From: Bifidobacterium breve
GTDB lineage: Bacteria; Actinomycetota; Actinomycetes; Nanopelagicales; Nanopelagicaceae
Assembly (NCBI GenBank): GCA_945866305.1
Contig: CAMBGS010000008.1
Coordinates: 1-36,515 of the forward strand
Length of the DNA stretch: 36,515 nucleotides
Reading direction: 5' to 3'
Shown here piece by piece: positions 23,642 to 32,041 of the stretch (positions within the stretch are counted from its first letter, which is position 1; the number at the start of each line of letters is the position of its first letter). The position numbers and the translations under genes were made by a program. The notes under the pieces were generated by a model. It searched no databases, had not been told where the DNA came from, and saw only the letters and a program-made list of their open reading frames with translations.

Positions 23642-23994
23642 CGATTAATTGTTACCGAAATATCTGCGACTTGTGCATTAACGGGTGCTTGTGGTTTATG
23701 CACAGTGACCGAAACGGTAACGATCTGCGGATAAGTATTCTTAATTCGATCTGCAATTCGGCCTGCAAGTTTTTCGATTAACGCGACTCGGTCGCCGGTA
23801 ACTTCCTGAATGACCAAATCAGTAATCTCTGCGTAGTTAACAGTATCAGCCACATCATCTGAAACACTGGGGCGAGTTAAATCTAGTTCGAGTGATACAT
23901 CAACAAAGAAATCTTGCCCAGCAATATTTTCTGATTCAAATACACCGTGATACCCGAATGATTTAATTCCCTTAATCTCAATTAGATCAGCCAT
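23638..23994 (-). CDS. folB: Dihydroneopterin aldolase
   Basis: A 118-residue enzyme that cleaves 7,8-dihydroneopterin to the hydroxymethylpterin used by FolK. The family motif FGYHGVFESEN is near residue 13 (the Y and the E/G contact the pterin). The middle VNYAEITDLV and the lysine of IEKLAGRIAD, which corresponds to the catalytic lysine region, are intact, and the C-terminal strand VTVHKPQAPV is typical. The start overlaps folP's end by 8 bp, and its stop overlaps folK's start, consistent with translational coupling of the folate genes. Confidence 0.95.
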   Translation of the reverse strand: MADLIEIKGIKSFGYHGVFESENIAGQDFFVDVSLELDLTRPSVSDDVADTVNYAEITDLVIQEVTGDRVALIEKLAGRIADRIKNTYPQIVTVSVTVHKPQAPVNAQVADISVTINR

Positions 23995-24763
23995 TAGCCA
24001 ATACCAATTTCTTATGTGGGCTCACACTGTGAACTCTAACTCCCCAAATCTTTTTCGCAAGGAGGCTTTTAGTTAGTTCAATGGTTGCACTTTCGCGTTC
24101 ATCGGGTTTTTCACCACCCAAAAAACGCTTACGCGATCCGCCGATTAATACTGGATAGCCCAGATCGGTAATCTCATCTAAGCGATTTAAAATCTCCCAA
24201 TTGTGGGTGGCTTCTTTAGCAAAACCTAGGCCTGGATCAATGATCAGATTATTTCTAGCAATTCCGCTTAGCAGCGCCGCATCAATTTGAATATTTAGCT
24301 CGGCGATAACTTCTTTGACCACATCACCATAAACAGCTTGGTTGTTCATATCTTTTGAGTGACCCCGCCAATGCATCAAAATATATGGACAACCCATCTC
24401 AGCTACGGTTTCGTGCATCAGGTCATCAGCCAGTCCGCCGCTGACGTCATTAACAATGCTCGCTCCCGCTGTAATCGCCAGCTCTGCAGTTTGTGCCCGC
24501 ATGCTGTCGATACTGATTGGAATTCCGGTCTGCGATAGCTTTTCAATTACCGGAATAACTCGGGATTGTTCTTCATCTGCCGATACACGTGCTGCACCTG
24601 GTCGCGTGGATTCTCCACCAATATCAATTATGTCAACGCCTTCGGAAATCATCTCTAACCCGCGAGCAACAGCTTTTTCATAAGTGTCATGTTTTCCACC
24701 ATCGGCAAATGAATCGGGTGTGACATTTAAAATGCCCATGATTTTCATTGGTGTGCCAACCAT
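23987..24763 (-). CDS. folP: Dihydropteroate synthase
   Basis: A 258-residue TIM-barrel enzyme that joins the pterin pyrophosphate with p-aminobenzoate, the sulfonamide target. The two signatures are clear: MGILNVTPDSFADGG near the N-terminus and DIGGESTRPGA around residue 50. ILMHWRG and DPGLGFAKEATHNW bind pterin and phosphate. The late IGGSRKRFLG and VRVHSVSPHKK complete the set. ATG 24763 is used; another in-frame ATG five codons later is possible. It starts 3 bp after folE's stop. Confidence 0.96.
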   Translation of the reverse strand: MVGTPMKIMGILNVTPDSFADGGKHDTYEKAVARGLEMISEGVDIIDIGGESTRPGAARVSADEEQSRVIPVIEKLSQTGIPISIDSMRAQTAELAITAGASIVNDVSGGLADDLMHETVAEMGCPYILMHWRGHSKDMNNQAVYGDVVKEVIAELNIQIDAALLSGIARNNLIIDPGLGFAKEATHNWEILNRLDEITDLGYPVLIGGSRKRFLGGEKPDERESATIELTKSLLAKKIWGVRVHSVSPHKKLVLANG

Positions 24764-24766
24764 TAC

Positions 24767-25378
24767 TTAGCCTTTGGTAATTAGGCTGATTGCTTCTGCT
24801 CGTGTTGCAGGATCGCGCAAAACTCCACGGACCGCACTTGTTGTTGTGCGCGCCTGGGATTTACGAACACCGCGCATTGACATACACAAATGCTCGCAAT
24901 CGATAATTACTATCACTCCCATTGGGTCCAGAATATTTACCATCGCATCTGCAATTTGAGTGGTCAAACGCTCTTGTACTTGCGGACGACGAGCAAAGAG
25001 ATCTACTAAACGGGCAACTTTAGATAACCCAGTTATTTTGCCACGCGGGATATAACCGACGTGGGCAACTCCATGAAAAGGCGTCAAGTGATGTTCGCAA
25101 TGGGAAAAGACTTCGATGTCACGAATGATTACCAACTCTTCATGTCCGATATCAAATGTTGTAGTCAATACATCTTCAGGTGACTTCCAAAGTCCTTCGA
25201 AATTTTCTTTAAAAGCTCGCGCAACTCGTGCTGGAGTTTCTTTCAACCCTTCACGATCAGGATCTTCGCCGAGCGCCAGAAGTAGCTCACGAACTGCTGC
25301 TGCAGCGCGCGCTTCATCATAAGGATGCAGCGCACGACCGGCATCGGGCCCCATTGAAACTGCATTTACATCGCTCAC
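24767..25378 (-). CDS. folE: GTP cyclohydrolase I
   Basis: A 203-residue enzyme that converts GTP to 7,8-dihydroneopterin triphosphate, the first step of folate synthesis. The zinc-site stretch [20 protein letters not shown] supplies the cysteine and histidine ligands, and a second cysteine lies in [12 protein letters not shown], which is the conserved type IA arrangement. [14 protein letters not shown] is the C-terminal family motif. GTG at 25378 starts it; AAGGAAAA about 12 nt upstream, inside the end of ftsH, could serve as ribosome binding site. It lies 2 bp after ftsH and opens the folate run. Confidence 0.96.
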   Translation of the reverse strand: MSDVNAVSMGPDAGRALHPYDEARAAAAVRELLLALGEDPDREGLKETPARVARAFKENFEGLWKSPEDVLTTTFDIGHEELVIIRDIEVFSHCEHHLTPFHGVAHVGYIPRGKITGLSKVARLVDLFARRPQVQERLTTQIADAMVNILDPMGVIVIIDCEHLCMSMRGVRKSQARTTTSAVRGVLRDPATRAEAISLITKG

Positions 25379-25380
25379 GT

Positions 25381-27438
25381 TTAAGAGTTTTCCTTATTTG
25401 TGCTCTTCTTAACTCGTGATGGTTTTTTATCTACGGCAGGTTTGATAATCAAACGCTCAGGAACTGCCACAGGTGGTTGTTGTGAAGGAATGCGAGTTGA
25501 TGATCCTGTCCAAGATGGGCGGCGTGGCCAGGAGTTAACTTTGGCAAAAATTACCGCGATCTCTTCCTTATTAAGTGTTTCTTTCTCAAGTAACTGCAGC
25601 ACCATCGCATCTAAAGTCGCGCGGTTTTCTACCAAAATATCAAAGGCTTCTTGATGCGCGTTCTCAATTAACTTGCGGATTTCGGCATCGATTTTAGATG
25701 CAACGTTTTCCGAGTAATCGCGTTGATGTCCATAGTCTCGACCCATAAATGGTTCAGAAGCATCGGAGCCTAGTTTGATCGCACCGATTGCTTCTGTCAT
25801 TCCATATTGGGTGACCATTGCACGAGCTAGCGCTGTGGCCTTTTCAATATCATTTGATGCACCAGTCGATGGATCATGGAAAATCAGTTCTTCTGCAGCG
25901 CGACCACCCAATGAATAAGCTAATTGATCTAACAATTGATTTCGGGTGGTTGAGTACTTGTCATCATCTGGCAGAACCATTGTGTAACCAAGTGCGCGAC
26001 CGCGCGGCATAATCGTGATTTTATGCACTGGATCTGTGTGAGGCAGTGAATGTGCAACGAGTGCATGACCGGCTTCGTGATAAGCAGTTACGCGACGTTC
26101 ATCATCAGACATAATTCTTGATTTACGTTGTGGTCCAGCCATCACGCGATCAATTGCCTCGTCAATTTGCAAATTAGAAATGACTTTCTTCTCTTCTCTC
26201 GCAGCCAATAGCGCCGCTTCATTTAGTACATTTGCAAGATCAGCACCGGTAAATCCTGGTGTGCGGCGCGCATAATTTAGTAATTCAACTTCATCCGAAA
26301 GTGGCTTGGTCTTAGCGTGAACTTTAAGAATTTCTTCGCGTCCCTTTAAGTCTGGGCGATCAACTGCAATCTGACGATCAAATCGACCTGGACGTAATAA
26401 CGCTGGATCTAAAACATCTGGACGGTTGGTCGCAGCGATCAGAATTACCTGCCCACCAGTTTCGAAACCATCCATCTCAACTAACAACTGATTGAGTGTT
26501 TGTTCGCGTTCATCGTGTCCGCCACCCATACCTGCACCGCGTTGGCGCCCGACTGCATCAATTTCATCAACGAAGACAATTGCCGGTGCATTGGCTTTAG
26601 CTTGGGTAAATAAATCACGCACACGAGCAGCACCAACACCAACAAACATTTCAACAAAGTCAGAACCAGAGATTGAATAGAATGGAACTTTCGCTTCTCC
26701 GGCAACTGCGCGTGCTAATAAAGTTTTACCGGTTCCAGGAGGGCCATAAAGCAGGACTCCCTTAGGAATTTTTGCGCCAAGTAGCGCGTATTTGGCAGGG
26801 TTTGCAAGGAAGTCTTTGATCTCCTCAAGTTCAGCGATTGCTTCATCTGCACCGGCGACATCTGCAAAGGTATTTTGTGGAACATCGTTATCTTGCAGTT
26901 TCGCTCTTGATTTTCCAAAAGAAAAGACTTTGTTTCCACCTTGAGCATTACTCATTAGGAAGAAGAACAAGAAGCCAATTAGAAGTATTGGGAAGATTGA
27001 AAACAGGAATGAAACTAATAGAGATTGTTTAGGAACGCTAACATTCCAGCCTTTAGGTGGTGGGTTACCAGTTAAAGCATCAACAATTGTTGGTTCTTGG
27101 CGCGCGACATATGATGCTTCGACTTTACTTGAACCATTAATTAATTCTCCAGGCTTAAGAATTAACTGCAGCTTTTGTGACTTATCAATGACAAGTGCGG
27201 ATTCAACTTTTGATTGAGCGATAGCATCTAGTGCTTGTGAAGTACCGATCTCGTCATAGCGATTTCCAACGCTTGAAATCTGTCCAAAAATTGTCACACC
27301 GAGAATCGCAACAACTATCCAGAAAAGTGGACCGCGAACAATTCTGCCAGCGCGAGAAGTGGGAACCTTTTTCGCCGCTTTTTTATCTTTTGCGGCCTTA
27401 GTTGCTGGCTTCTTCTTCAAGGGGTTCTTCTTCTCCAT
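25381..27438 (-). CDS. ftsH: ATP-dependent zinc metalloprotease FtsH
   Basis: A 685-residue membrane-anchored AAA protease that degrades misfolded membrane and regulatory proteins. A lysine-rich cytosolic N-terminus precedes two membrane segments (about residues 34-52 and 138-163) flanking an extracytoplasmic region. The AAA domain has Walker A GPPGTGKT at 232-239, Walker [11 protein letters not shown] and the second region of homology with arginine fingers ([11 protein letters not shown]). The peptidase has HEAGH from H454 and the distal zinc-ligand region SNDIEKAT. The C-terminal tail is long, proline-rich then basic. ATG 27438 follows hpt by 17 bp, with AAGGGA upstream, so it is co-transcribed with hpt. 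Confidence 0.97.
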   Translation of the reverse strand: MEKKNPLKKKPATKAAKDKKAAKKVPTSRAGRIVRGPLFWIVVAILGVTIFGQISSVGNRYDEIGTSQALDAIAQSKVESALVIDKSQKLQLILKPGELINGSSKVEASYVARQEPTIVDALTGNPPPKGWNVSVPKQSLLVSFLFSIFPILLIGFLFFFLMSNAQGGNKVFSFGKSRAKLQDNDVPQNTFADVAGADEAIAELEEIKDFLANPAKYALLGAKIPKGVLLYGPPGTGKTLLARAVAGEAKVPFYSISGSDFVEMFVGVGAARVRDLFTQAKANAPAIVFVDEIDAVGRQRGAGMGGGHDEREQTLNQLLVEMDGFETGGQVILIAATNRPDVLDPALLRPGRFDRQIAVDRPDLKGREEILKVHAKTKPLSDEVELLNYARRTPGFTGADLANVLNEAALLAAREEKKVISNLQIDEAIDRVMAGPQRKSRIMSDDERRVTAYHEAGHALVAHSLPHTDPVHKITIMPRGRALGYTMVLPDDDKYSTTRNQLLDQLAYSLGGRAAEELIFHDPSTGASNDIEKATALARAMVTQYGMTEAIGAIKLGSDASEPFMGRDYGHQRDYSENVASKIDAEIRKLIENAHQEAFDILVENRATLDAMVLQLLEKETLNKEEIAVIFAKVNSWPRRPSWTGSSTRIPSQQPPVAVPERLIIKPAVDKKPSRVKKSTNKENS

Positions 27439-27455
27439 TTTATAAGTCGCGTCCC

Positions 27456-28007
27456 TTACGAATACATGTGCTTTGCGAGCACACCAACGAAGGAGAGATT
27501 GCGGTACTTCTCATTAAAATCTAAGCCGTAACCAACAACGAAGTCGGTTGGAATATCGAAGCCAACGTACTTGCACGCAACTTCAACTTTAGCTGCCTCT
27601 GGTTTACGCAATATCGCAAGAATTTCAACCGATGCTGCACCACGTGACATCAAGTTAGCGCGTAACCAAGAAAGTGTTAAACCAGAGTCCACAATGTCTT
27701 CTACGATCAAAATATTCCGACCGGTGATATCGCGATCTAAATCTTTAAGGATTCGAACTACGCCACTTGATTTAGTGCCAGAACCATAAGATGAAACTGC
27801 CATCCAATCCATATCGATGTGACGTTGCATCGCGCGAGTTAAATCGGCCATCGCCATAATCGCACCTTTAAGCACTCCGACAAGTAGTAAGTCGCGATCT
27901 TTGTAATCAGCATCAACGCGCGCTGCAAGTTCAGCGACTTTTGATTGCAGTTCTTCTTGAGTAACAATTACGCGTTCAACGTCTGTGCCGACAGCAGCTA
28001 GATCCAC
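27456..28007 (-). CDS. hpt: Hypoxanthine (guanine) phosphoribosyltransferase
   Basis: A 183-residue purine-salvage enzyme that makes IMP or GMP from base and PRPP. The PRPP-binding motif is ILIVEDIVDSGLTL near residue 100, with the two adjacent acidic residues. VGVLKGAIMAMADL near residue 45 carries the PPi loop (LKG), and FVVGYGLDFNEKYRNL is the C-terminal family motif. It begins with GTG at 28007, set by a strong AAAGGAG seven nt upstream. It follows tilS with 37 bp between and precedes ftsH, the standard actinobacterial order. Confidence 0.96.
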   Translation of the reverse strand: MDLAAVGTDVERVIVTQEELQSKVAELAARVDADYKDRDLLLVGVLKGAIMAMADLTRAMQRHIDMDWMAVSSYGSGTKSSGVVRILKDLDRDITGRNILIVEDIVDSGLTLSWLRANLMSRGAASVEILAILRKPEAAKVEVACKYVGFDIPTDFVVGYGLDFNEKYRNLSFVGVLAKHMYS

Positions 28008-28013
28008 TTAAGG

Positions 28014-28020
28014 ACTCCTT
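28014..28020 (-). promoter_or_regulatory. Ribosome binding site of hpt
   Basis: AAAGGAG... on the minus strand before GTG 28007. It decides the GTG start over any internal ATG and lies in the near-palindrome TTAAAGGAGTCCTTAA. Confidence 0.6.
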
Positions 28021-28027
28021 TAATATC

Positions 28028-28046
28028 AAATCTCTTGGGGAGATTT
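28028..28046 (-). other. Small hairpin between tilS and hpt
   Basis: AAATCTC (28028-28034) and GAGATTT (28040-28046) form a perfect 7-bp stem with a 5-nt loop. It starts at the tilS stop codon. It is too AT-rich and lacks a clear U tract, so it could be a weak terminator/attenuator or chance. Confidence 0.3.
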
Positions 28047-29007
28047 ATGGGCGGGCTAAGAGCGAAAGTCTGCCCGAAATCCGAGCAACCTTCACACCAC
28101 CCGGCAGGCTCGCTTCCCCTTGGCCACGCCAAGAAGTGACCAGCGCCTCGACGCCAGAGAGGTGATCTGCGCTCACGGAGCCGCTGGGCGCTCCTGCAGC
28201 GTAGATCGCGGCCCGAAGCACGCGAGAGCGGATAGCACGTGGCAGTTCAGCTAAAGCCGCGCAATCTAAGTCACTTAAATCAACTCGTGAGATAACTGCC
28301 TGCGCCATCTCATCTAAAGCATCTGCGTCATCGCGCAATATCGCTGCGCTTCGCGCCAGCGCGGCTGCAATACCCGGGCCAATCTCTTCTTCCATTATCG
28401 GCATCACTTTGTTTCGCACTCGTACACGAGAAAACTTTTCATTACCATTGTGTGGATCGTTCCAAGGAGTTATTTCTGCTTCAGCACAAGCAGCAACGGT
28501 TTGTGCTCTGGTTAATTGTAAAAATGGGCGCGCATATTTTCCATTGACCGTTGCCATGCCTGATAAAGATCTAGTACCAGAGCCACGAGCTAAACCAAGC
28601 AAAACAGTTTCTGCTTGATCATCGCGCGTATGTCCCAAGAAAATTTGAGAAGCGCCGTATGAATTAGCAATTGCATCTAGCGCGGCATATCGCGCAGTGC
28701 GCGCATCTGCTTCAAGCCCAGATTTTTCTACTACGGAGACTTTTTCAATAATTACTTCTTGGTACCCCATAGCCTTCAATTGTTCTTGTACTTTCCTGGC
28801 TTGATCACCTGATCCAGTTTGCAATTGATGATCAACTGTTACGGCAATTAAAGTGATTGCCAACTCTGGTGCTTCCTTACTTAGCGCGTATGCAAGTGCA
28901 AGTGAATCTGCACCCCCAGAAACTGCAACAATCGCAGAATCTCCAGCAGTTAAATTCTCGAGAAATGGACGGACTGCATTACGAAGTTCTAGCAGCGCCG
29001 AAGTCAT
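28045..29007 (-). CDS. tilS: tRNA(Ile)-lysidine synthetase
   Basis: A 320-residue N-type ATP pyrophosphatase that modifies C34 of tRNA-Ile(CAU) to lysidine, giving it AUA-reading identity. The PP-loop motif SGGADS is at residues 30-35. DHQLQTGSGDQARKV and LGHTRDDQAETVLLGLARGSG are family stretches, as is TPWNDPHNGNEKFSRVRVRNKVMP. Length fits the short actinobacterial form that lacks the large C-terminal domain. ATG 29007 has a TAGAGT box 6 nt upstream whose first three bases are the stop codon of the NlpC/P60 gene. It probably starts the tilS-hpt-ftsH transcript. Confidence 0.95.
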   Translation of the reverse strand: MTSALLELRNAVRPFLENLTAGDSAIVAVSGGADSLALAYALSKEAPELAITLIAVTVDHQLQTGSGDQARKVQEQLKAMGYQEVIIEKVSVVEKSGLEADARTARYAALDAIANSYGASQIFLGHTRDDQAETVLLGLARGSGTRSLSGMATVNGKYARPFLQLTRAQTVAACAEAEITPWNDPHNGNEKFSRVRVRNKVMPIMEEEIGPGIAAALARSAAILRDDADALDEMAQAVISRVDLSDLDCAALAELPRAIRSRVLRAAIYAAGAPSGSVSADHLSGVEALVTSWRGQGEASLPGGVKVARISGRLSLLARP

Positions 29008-29013
29008 GGGCCA

Positions 29014-29019
29014 ACTCTA
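29014..29019 (-). promoter_or_regulatory. -10 box, leaderless promoter of tilS, overlapping the upstream stop codon
   Basis: TAGAGT on the minus strand, 6 nt before ATG 29007. TAG at 29019-29017 is also the stop of the upstream NlpC/P60 gene, so coding end and promoter are the same bases. Confidence 0.5.
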
Positions 29020-30222
29020 GACCCGACCACCGAAAGGCATAAGTCCCTTGACGCTATAGATACTGGATTTAAGGAGCCCTTTATCTTTTGAATTTGCTTC
29101 CCACATCATTTTGTTACCCGCATAAATACTGATGTGGTGAATAGAAGAAATTGTTCCTTTATATGAATAGAAGAGTAGATCGCCTGGGACTAGTTCATCT
29201 AGCGAGACATGCTTGGTGTAACCAGCATAAAGTGAAGAGTTAAGGCGATCCCAGTTAGGCCAACCAAGTCCTGCTGATCTATATGCGGCATAGACAAGAC
29301 CAGAACAGTCAAATGAATTTGGTCCCTCTGAACCCCAGATATATGGCTTACGCGCTAAGACCTGTTTCTCTGCAAAAGCGACCGCAACTGCACGTTGTGC
29401 TTCAGTTGTTCGAATAGTTGAACGTCCCTTGAAACCGGTGTCGGCCCATACTTTTTTCTGTCCGCCGGTGTTCGCTGCGGTATTTGCCAAACTTTCTTCA
29501 AGTAAAGCTAACGCGCGTTGTTGTTCAAGAGTAATTCGAACTTTCTTCGCGCTGGCTAATTCTTTTGCCAACTTATCCTGAATATCTTGTAATTTATCAA
29601 CTTCTTTTTGTTGCAGCGCTTTGGCATCATCGGCAACTTTCTTGGCTGCAGCAACTTTTGCGGTTGCCTTTTCTTGCGCTACTTTTGCTTCATCCGCCTT
29701 AGCTTTTGCAGCACGCGCAATTACTTCAGCCGCTTTGTAGCGATCCAGCGCCATCGAATTCTGCACGCCTAATTTATCTAGCGTTGTAATTTGATCAATT
29801 AAATCTTGCGGTCCGTTTGAGCTCAACAGAGGTTCAATTTCAGTTAGTGAGCCACCCAAGATGTAGGCACTCGCAGCCATCTTTCCGATTACACGGTGGG
29901 CTGCCGAAACTGCTTGTTGGGTTTCAACTGCATATGCGGCTGCGACAATCGCAGCAGATGTTGCAACCGCTAACTCTTTCTTTGCTTTTACATACAGTGC
30001 TTGTGCAGAATTTGCCTTTGCAGTCAAGGAACGCAAAGTTTGATTAGCTGCCGCCAATTTCTTTGCTGCCGCATCAGCCACTTTCTTCTTCGCAGCTTCT
30101 GCTTTCTTGGCTGCCTCAATTTGTGCCAGCGTCGGCTTTGGAGTCGCCGCGATTGCAGGGGTAGTCGAAAGCGTTAGCCCAAAAATTATGGCTAACGCTG
30201 CGGCTTTACTGCGATGCGACAC
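29017..30222 (-). CDS. Secreted NlpC/P60 peptidoglycan hydrolase with coiled-coil stalk
   Basis: A 401-residue exported cell-wall endopeptidase. The signal peptide covers about residues 1-25 (HRSKAAALAIIFGLTLSTTPAIA-AT). Residues ~30-230 form a long alanine/lysine-rich coiled coil. The C-terminal NlpC/P60 domain has the catalytic cysteine in DCSGL (C306) and the histidine in HHISIYAG, with LVPGDLLFYSY between. This arrangement resembles RipA/RipC-type hydrolases that cut D-Glu-mDAP stems during cell separation. The GTG at 30222 is preceded by GGGGG. Upstream, TATTCT (30248-30253) is a candidate -10. Confidence 0.9.
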   Translation of the reverse strand: MSHRSKAAALAIIFGLTLSTTPAIAATPKPTLAQIEAAKKAEAAKKKVADAAAKKLAAANQTLRSLTAKANSAQALYVKAKKELAVATSAAIVAAAYAVETQQAVSAAHRVIGKMAASAYILGGSLTEIEPLLSSNGPQDLIDQITTLDKLGVQNSMALDRYKAAEVIARAAKAKADEAKVAQEKATAKVAAAKKVADDAKALQQKEVDKLQDIQDKLAKELASAKKVRITLEQQRALALLEESLANTAANTGGQKKVWADTGFKGRSTIRTTEAQRAVAVAFAEKQVLARKPYIWGSEGPNSFDCSGLVYAAYRSAGLGWPNWDRLNSSLYAGYTKHVSLDELVPGDLLFYSYKGTISSIHHISIYAGNKMMWEANSKDKGLLKSSIYSVKGLMPFGGRV

Positions 30223-30238
30223 AAAACCCCCAACAAGT

Positions 30239-30253
30239 TAAGTACTTAGAATA
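30239..30253 (-). promoter_or_regulatory. Candidate promoter with palindrome for the NlpC/P60 gene
   Basis: TATTCT (30248-30253, minus strand) is a -10 candidate, immediately followed by the perfect 10-bp palindrome TAAGTACTTA (30239-30248) at the likely start region. The 73-bp gap 30223-30295 otherwise shows a repeated GTAACT; nothing else is recognised. Confidence 0.35.
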
Positions 30254-30295
30254 AATCAGTTACCTGAGTTACTTCGGAGATTGCCTCAAGTGTCG

Positions 30296-31099
30296 CTAGT
30301 TGGATACATCTCTCTTAGTAAATAGAACCGTTGCTATCACCAAAGCAACGCTGACATAAATCGCCGATAGGGAGAGCGCGTGAGAATAAGAAACGTTCTG
30401 GCTGCCACCGCTTGCAATTGTTGTTAGTTGATTTCCGGGCAACCAATTCAAGGTGCTGGATTTGAGCGCACCGACAATGTTTTCAATAATCAATAACCAA
30501 AGCACGCCAATTGAAATCGAACTAATCGGTGAGCGAAGAACTATTCCTAAAACCATTCCAATGATTCCAAATCCAAGAATTGATAGGAAAACGTTTAAAA
30601 GGGTCTTGGCGATTTCTAGACGGCCATCACCGTTAAACCAGAGCTCGGTACTTACATTCTTGCCCCCGGCAAGGGCGTATGAGACTCCGATAGAAATAAT
30701 GGCGCTGACTAAGGTCATAACCATCGCAAAAGTTTTCATGGACGCTAACTTGCCAACCAAAATACGGATTCGGCCAGGCTGACGAACTAAGAGATTTCGC
30801 AGAGTTCCTAGTGAATATTCCTGTGCCGTCTGGGCTGCAAAGACGCAGAGTGCAACAATTCCGAGAAGTCCACCAATGCTTGAAAAAGATTGTGTAGCGC
30901 CATTAGATAAAGAGAGCATCTCGCGTGTTATTCGAACTCCACGATCGCCATTTCCTTGTGGTGAGTCAATCATTAGAAAAAGTACTGAGGACACTAGAAC
31001 GCTAAAGAATGAGACTGCGCCAAGTGTGCCAAGGAGCAAAGTTGGGCGGCGTAACTTGCGCCATTCGGCGAAGAAAATTCGGATGACACTGCGAATCAT
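30296..31099 (-). CDS. ABC-2 type transporter permease
   Basis: A 267-residue integral membrane protein with six hydrophobic segments (near residues 20-42, 72-95, 118-140, 164-187, 193-210 and 238-262). The N-terminus FFAEWRKLRRP is the cytosolic lead typical of bacitracin/multidrug ABC-2 permeases (NatB/YhfA class). It has no export-substrate signature. Its start overlaps the stop of the ATPase gene by ATGA, so the pair makes one exporter. The substrate is unknown; antibiotic, lipid or ion export are all possible for this class. Confidence 0.88.
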   Translation of the reverse strand: MIRSVIRIFFAEWRKLRRPTLLLGTLGAVSFFSVLVSSVLFLMIDSPQGNGDRGVRITREMLSLSNGATQSFSSIGGLLGIVALCVFAAQTAQEYSLGTLRNLLVRQPGRIRILVGKLASMKTFAMVMTLVSAIISIGVSYALAGGKNVSTELWFNGDGRLEIAKTLLNVFLSILGFGIIGMVLGIVLRSPISSISIGVLWLLIIENIVGALKSSTLNWLPGNQLTTIASGGSQNVSYSHALSLSAIYVSVALVIATVLFTKRDVSN

Positions 31100-32004
31100 T
31101 TCTGTTCTCCCGTCAGCTCAAAGAAGGTTTCTTCTAGGTTGGGCATCTGCGGTGACAATTGAGTTATCAAAATTCCACTTTCGAAAGCTAATTTATTCAA
31201 AATACCCGCCCATTCGGCCGGTCCTTCGATGTGTGCAGTTCCATCGCGCTTGTGTGATTTATGACCTGCATTTTGAGCAATCTCAATTATTTTCTGTAAA
31301 TCTTCTTCGCGTTCAGTTTTTACAATCATATATGGCTGTTGTTGATCGAAAAGTTCTTGAATTGGTCCGGCGAAAACAACTTCACCTTTTCGCAACATAA
31401 CTAAGTATTCGCTGATGAGTTCAAGCTCAGATAACAAGTGGGAAGAGACAAAGACAGTGGTTCCACTATCTGCAAGGGTGCGCAGTAATTGGCGAATTTC
31501 TTGAATTCCTTCGGGATCTAATCCGTTGGTTGGTTCGTCAAGAATTAACAATTTTGGATTTGGAAGAAGGGCCGCTGCAATTCCTAAACGTTGTTTCATT
31601 CCCAATGAATAAGTCTTATATTTTGATTTTCCGCGATCGGCTAAACCAACTTGTATGAGCAATTGATCGACACGTTCTTGAGGAAAACCACCAAGTGTTG
31701 CGAGTACTCGTAAATTCTCGGCACCAGATAGCGCTGGATAAAAAGCGGGCCCTTCGATCATTGCGCCAACGCTAGATAAATATTTATCGGGCGAAGTAAT
31801 TGATTCACCCAGTATTTGGCCATTGCCGCCCGTTGGCGTGATCAAGCCAAGGAGCATTCGAATCGTGGTCGTTTTTCCTGCGCCATTTGGACCAACAAAC
31901 CCACAAATAGTTCCGAGTGGAACTTCGAATTTTGCGTGTGAGACTGCAAGTCCGGTGCCATATTTCTTGCTCAGATCATCAACTGAGATTGCTAGTTTGG
32001 ACAT
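31096..32004 (-). CDS. ABC transporter ATP-binding protein
   Basis: A 302-residue nucleotide-binding subunit of an ABC-2 exporter. Walker A GPNGAGKTTTIRM (~residue 38), the signature YSLGMKQRLGIAAAL, Walker B LLILDEPTNGLDPEG and the H-loop VSSHLL are all intact. The C-terminal extension from about residue 215 (IVKTEREEDL...) is the regulatory tail usual in the bacitracin/nisin-immunity-type subfamily. ATG 32004 has a TATATT box 6 nt upstream, divergent from metZ with a 37-bp gap. The ATPase and the permease form one two-gene operon. Confidence 0.95.
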   Translation of the reverse strand: MSKLAISVDDLSKKYGTGLAVSHAKFEVPLGTICGFVGPNGAGKTTTIRMLLGLITPTGGNGQILGESITSPDKYLSSVGAMIEGPAFYPALSGAENLRVLATLGGFPQERVDQLLIQVGLADRGKSKYKTYSLGMKQRLGIAAALLPNPKLLILDEPTNGLDPEGIQEIRQLLRTLADSGTTVFVSSHLLSELELISEYLVMLRKGEVVFAGPIQELFDQQQPYMIVKTEREEDLQKIIEIAQNAGHKSHKRDGTAHIEGPAEWAGILNKLAFESGILITQLSPQMPNLEETFFELTGEQK

Positions 32005-32010
32005 GTGTTG

Positions 32011-32016
32011 AATATA
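32011..32016 (-). promoter_or_regulatory. -10 box, leaderless promoter of the ABC transporter operon
   Basis: TATATT on the minus strand, 6 nt before ATG 32004. It faces the metZ box at 32029-32034, 12 bp away. Confidence 0.5.
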
Positions 32017-32028
32017 GCAATTGCACCT

Positions 32029-32034
32029 TAGAAT
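32029..32034 (+). promoter_or_regulatory. -10 box, leaderless promoter of metZ
   Basis: TAGAAT, 7 nt before GTG 32042. It supports GTG 32042 as the true start over the upstream TTG at 32021, which lies before the box. Confidence 0.5.
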
Positions 32035-32041
32035 TATCGGT

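Noticed and set aside
30223-30295. Possible c-di-AMP (ydaO-type) riboswitch before the NlpC/P60 gene
   Set aside because: Such riboswitches do control actinobacterial cell-wall hydrolases, but this gap is only 73 bp and shows none of the conserved core that I know.
30876-31400. 174-codon rightward frame opposite the ABC genes
   Set aside because: It spans the overlap of two well-supported leftward genes and has no family motif, signal or promoter.
32021-32041. TTG start adding seven residues to MetZ
   Set aside because: It lies upstream of the TAGAAT -10 box; GTG 32042 is placed at the predicted transcription start.
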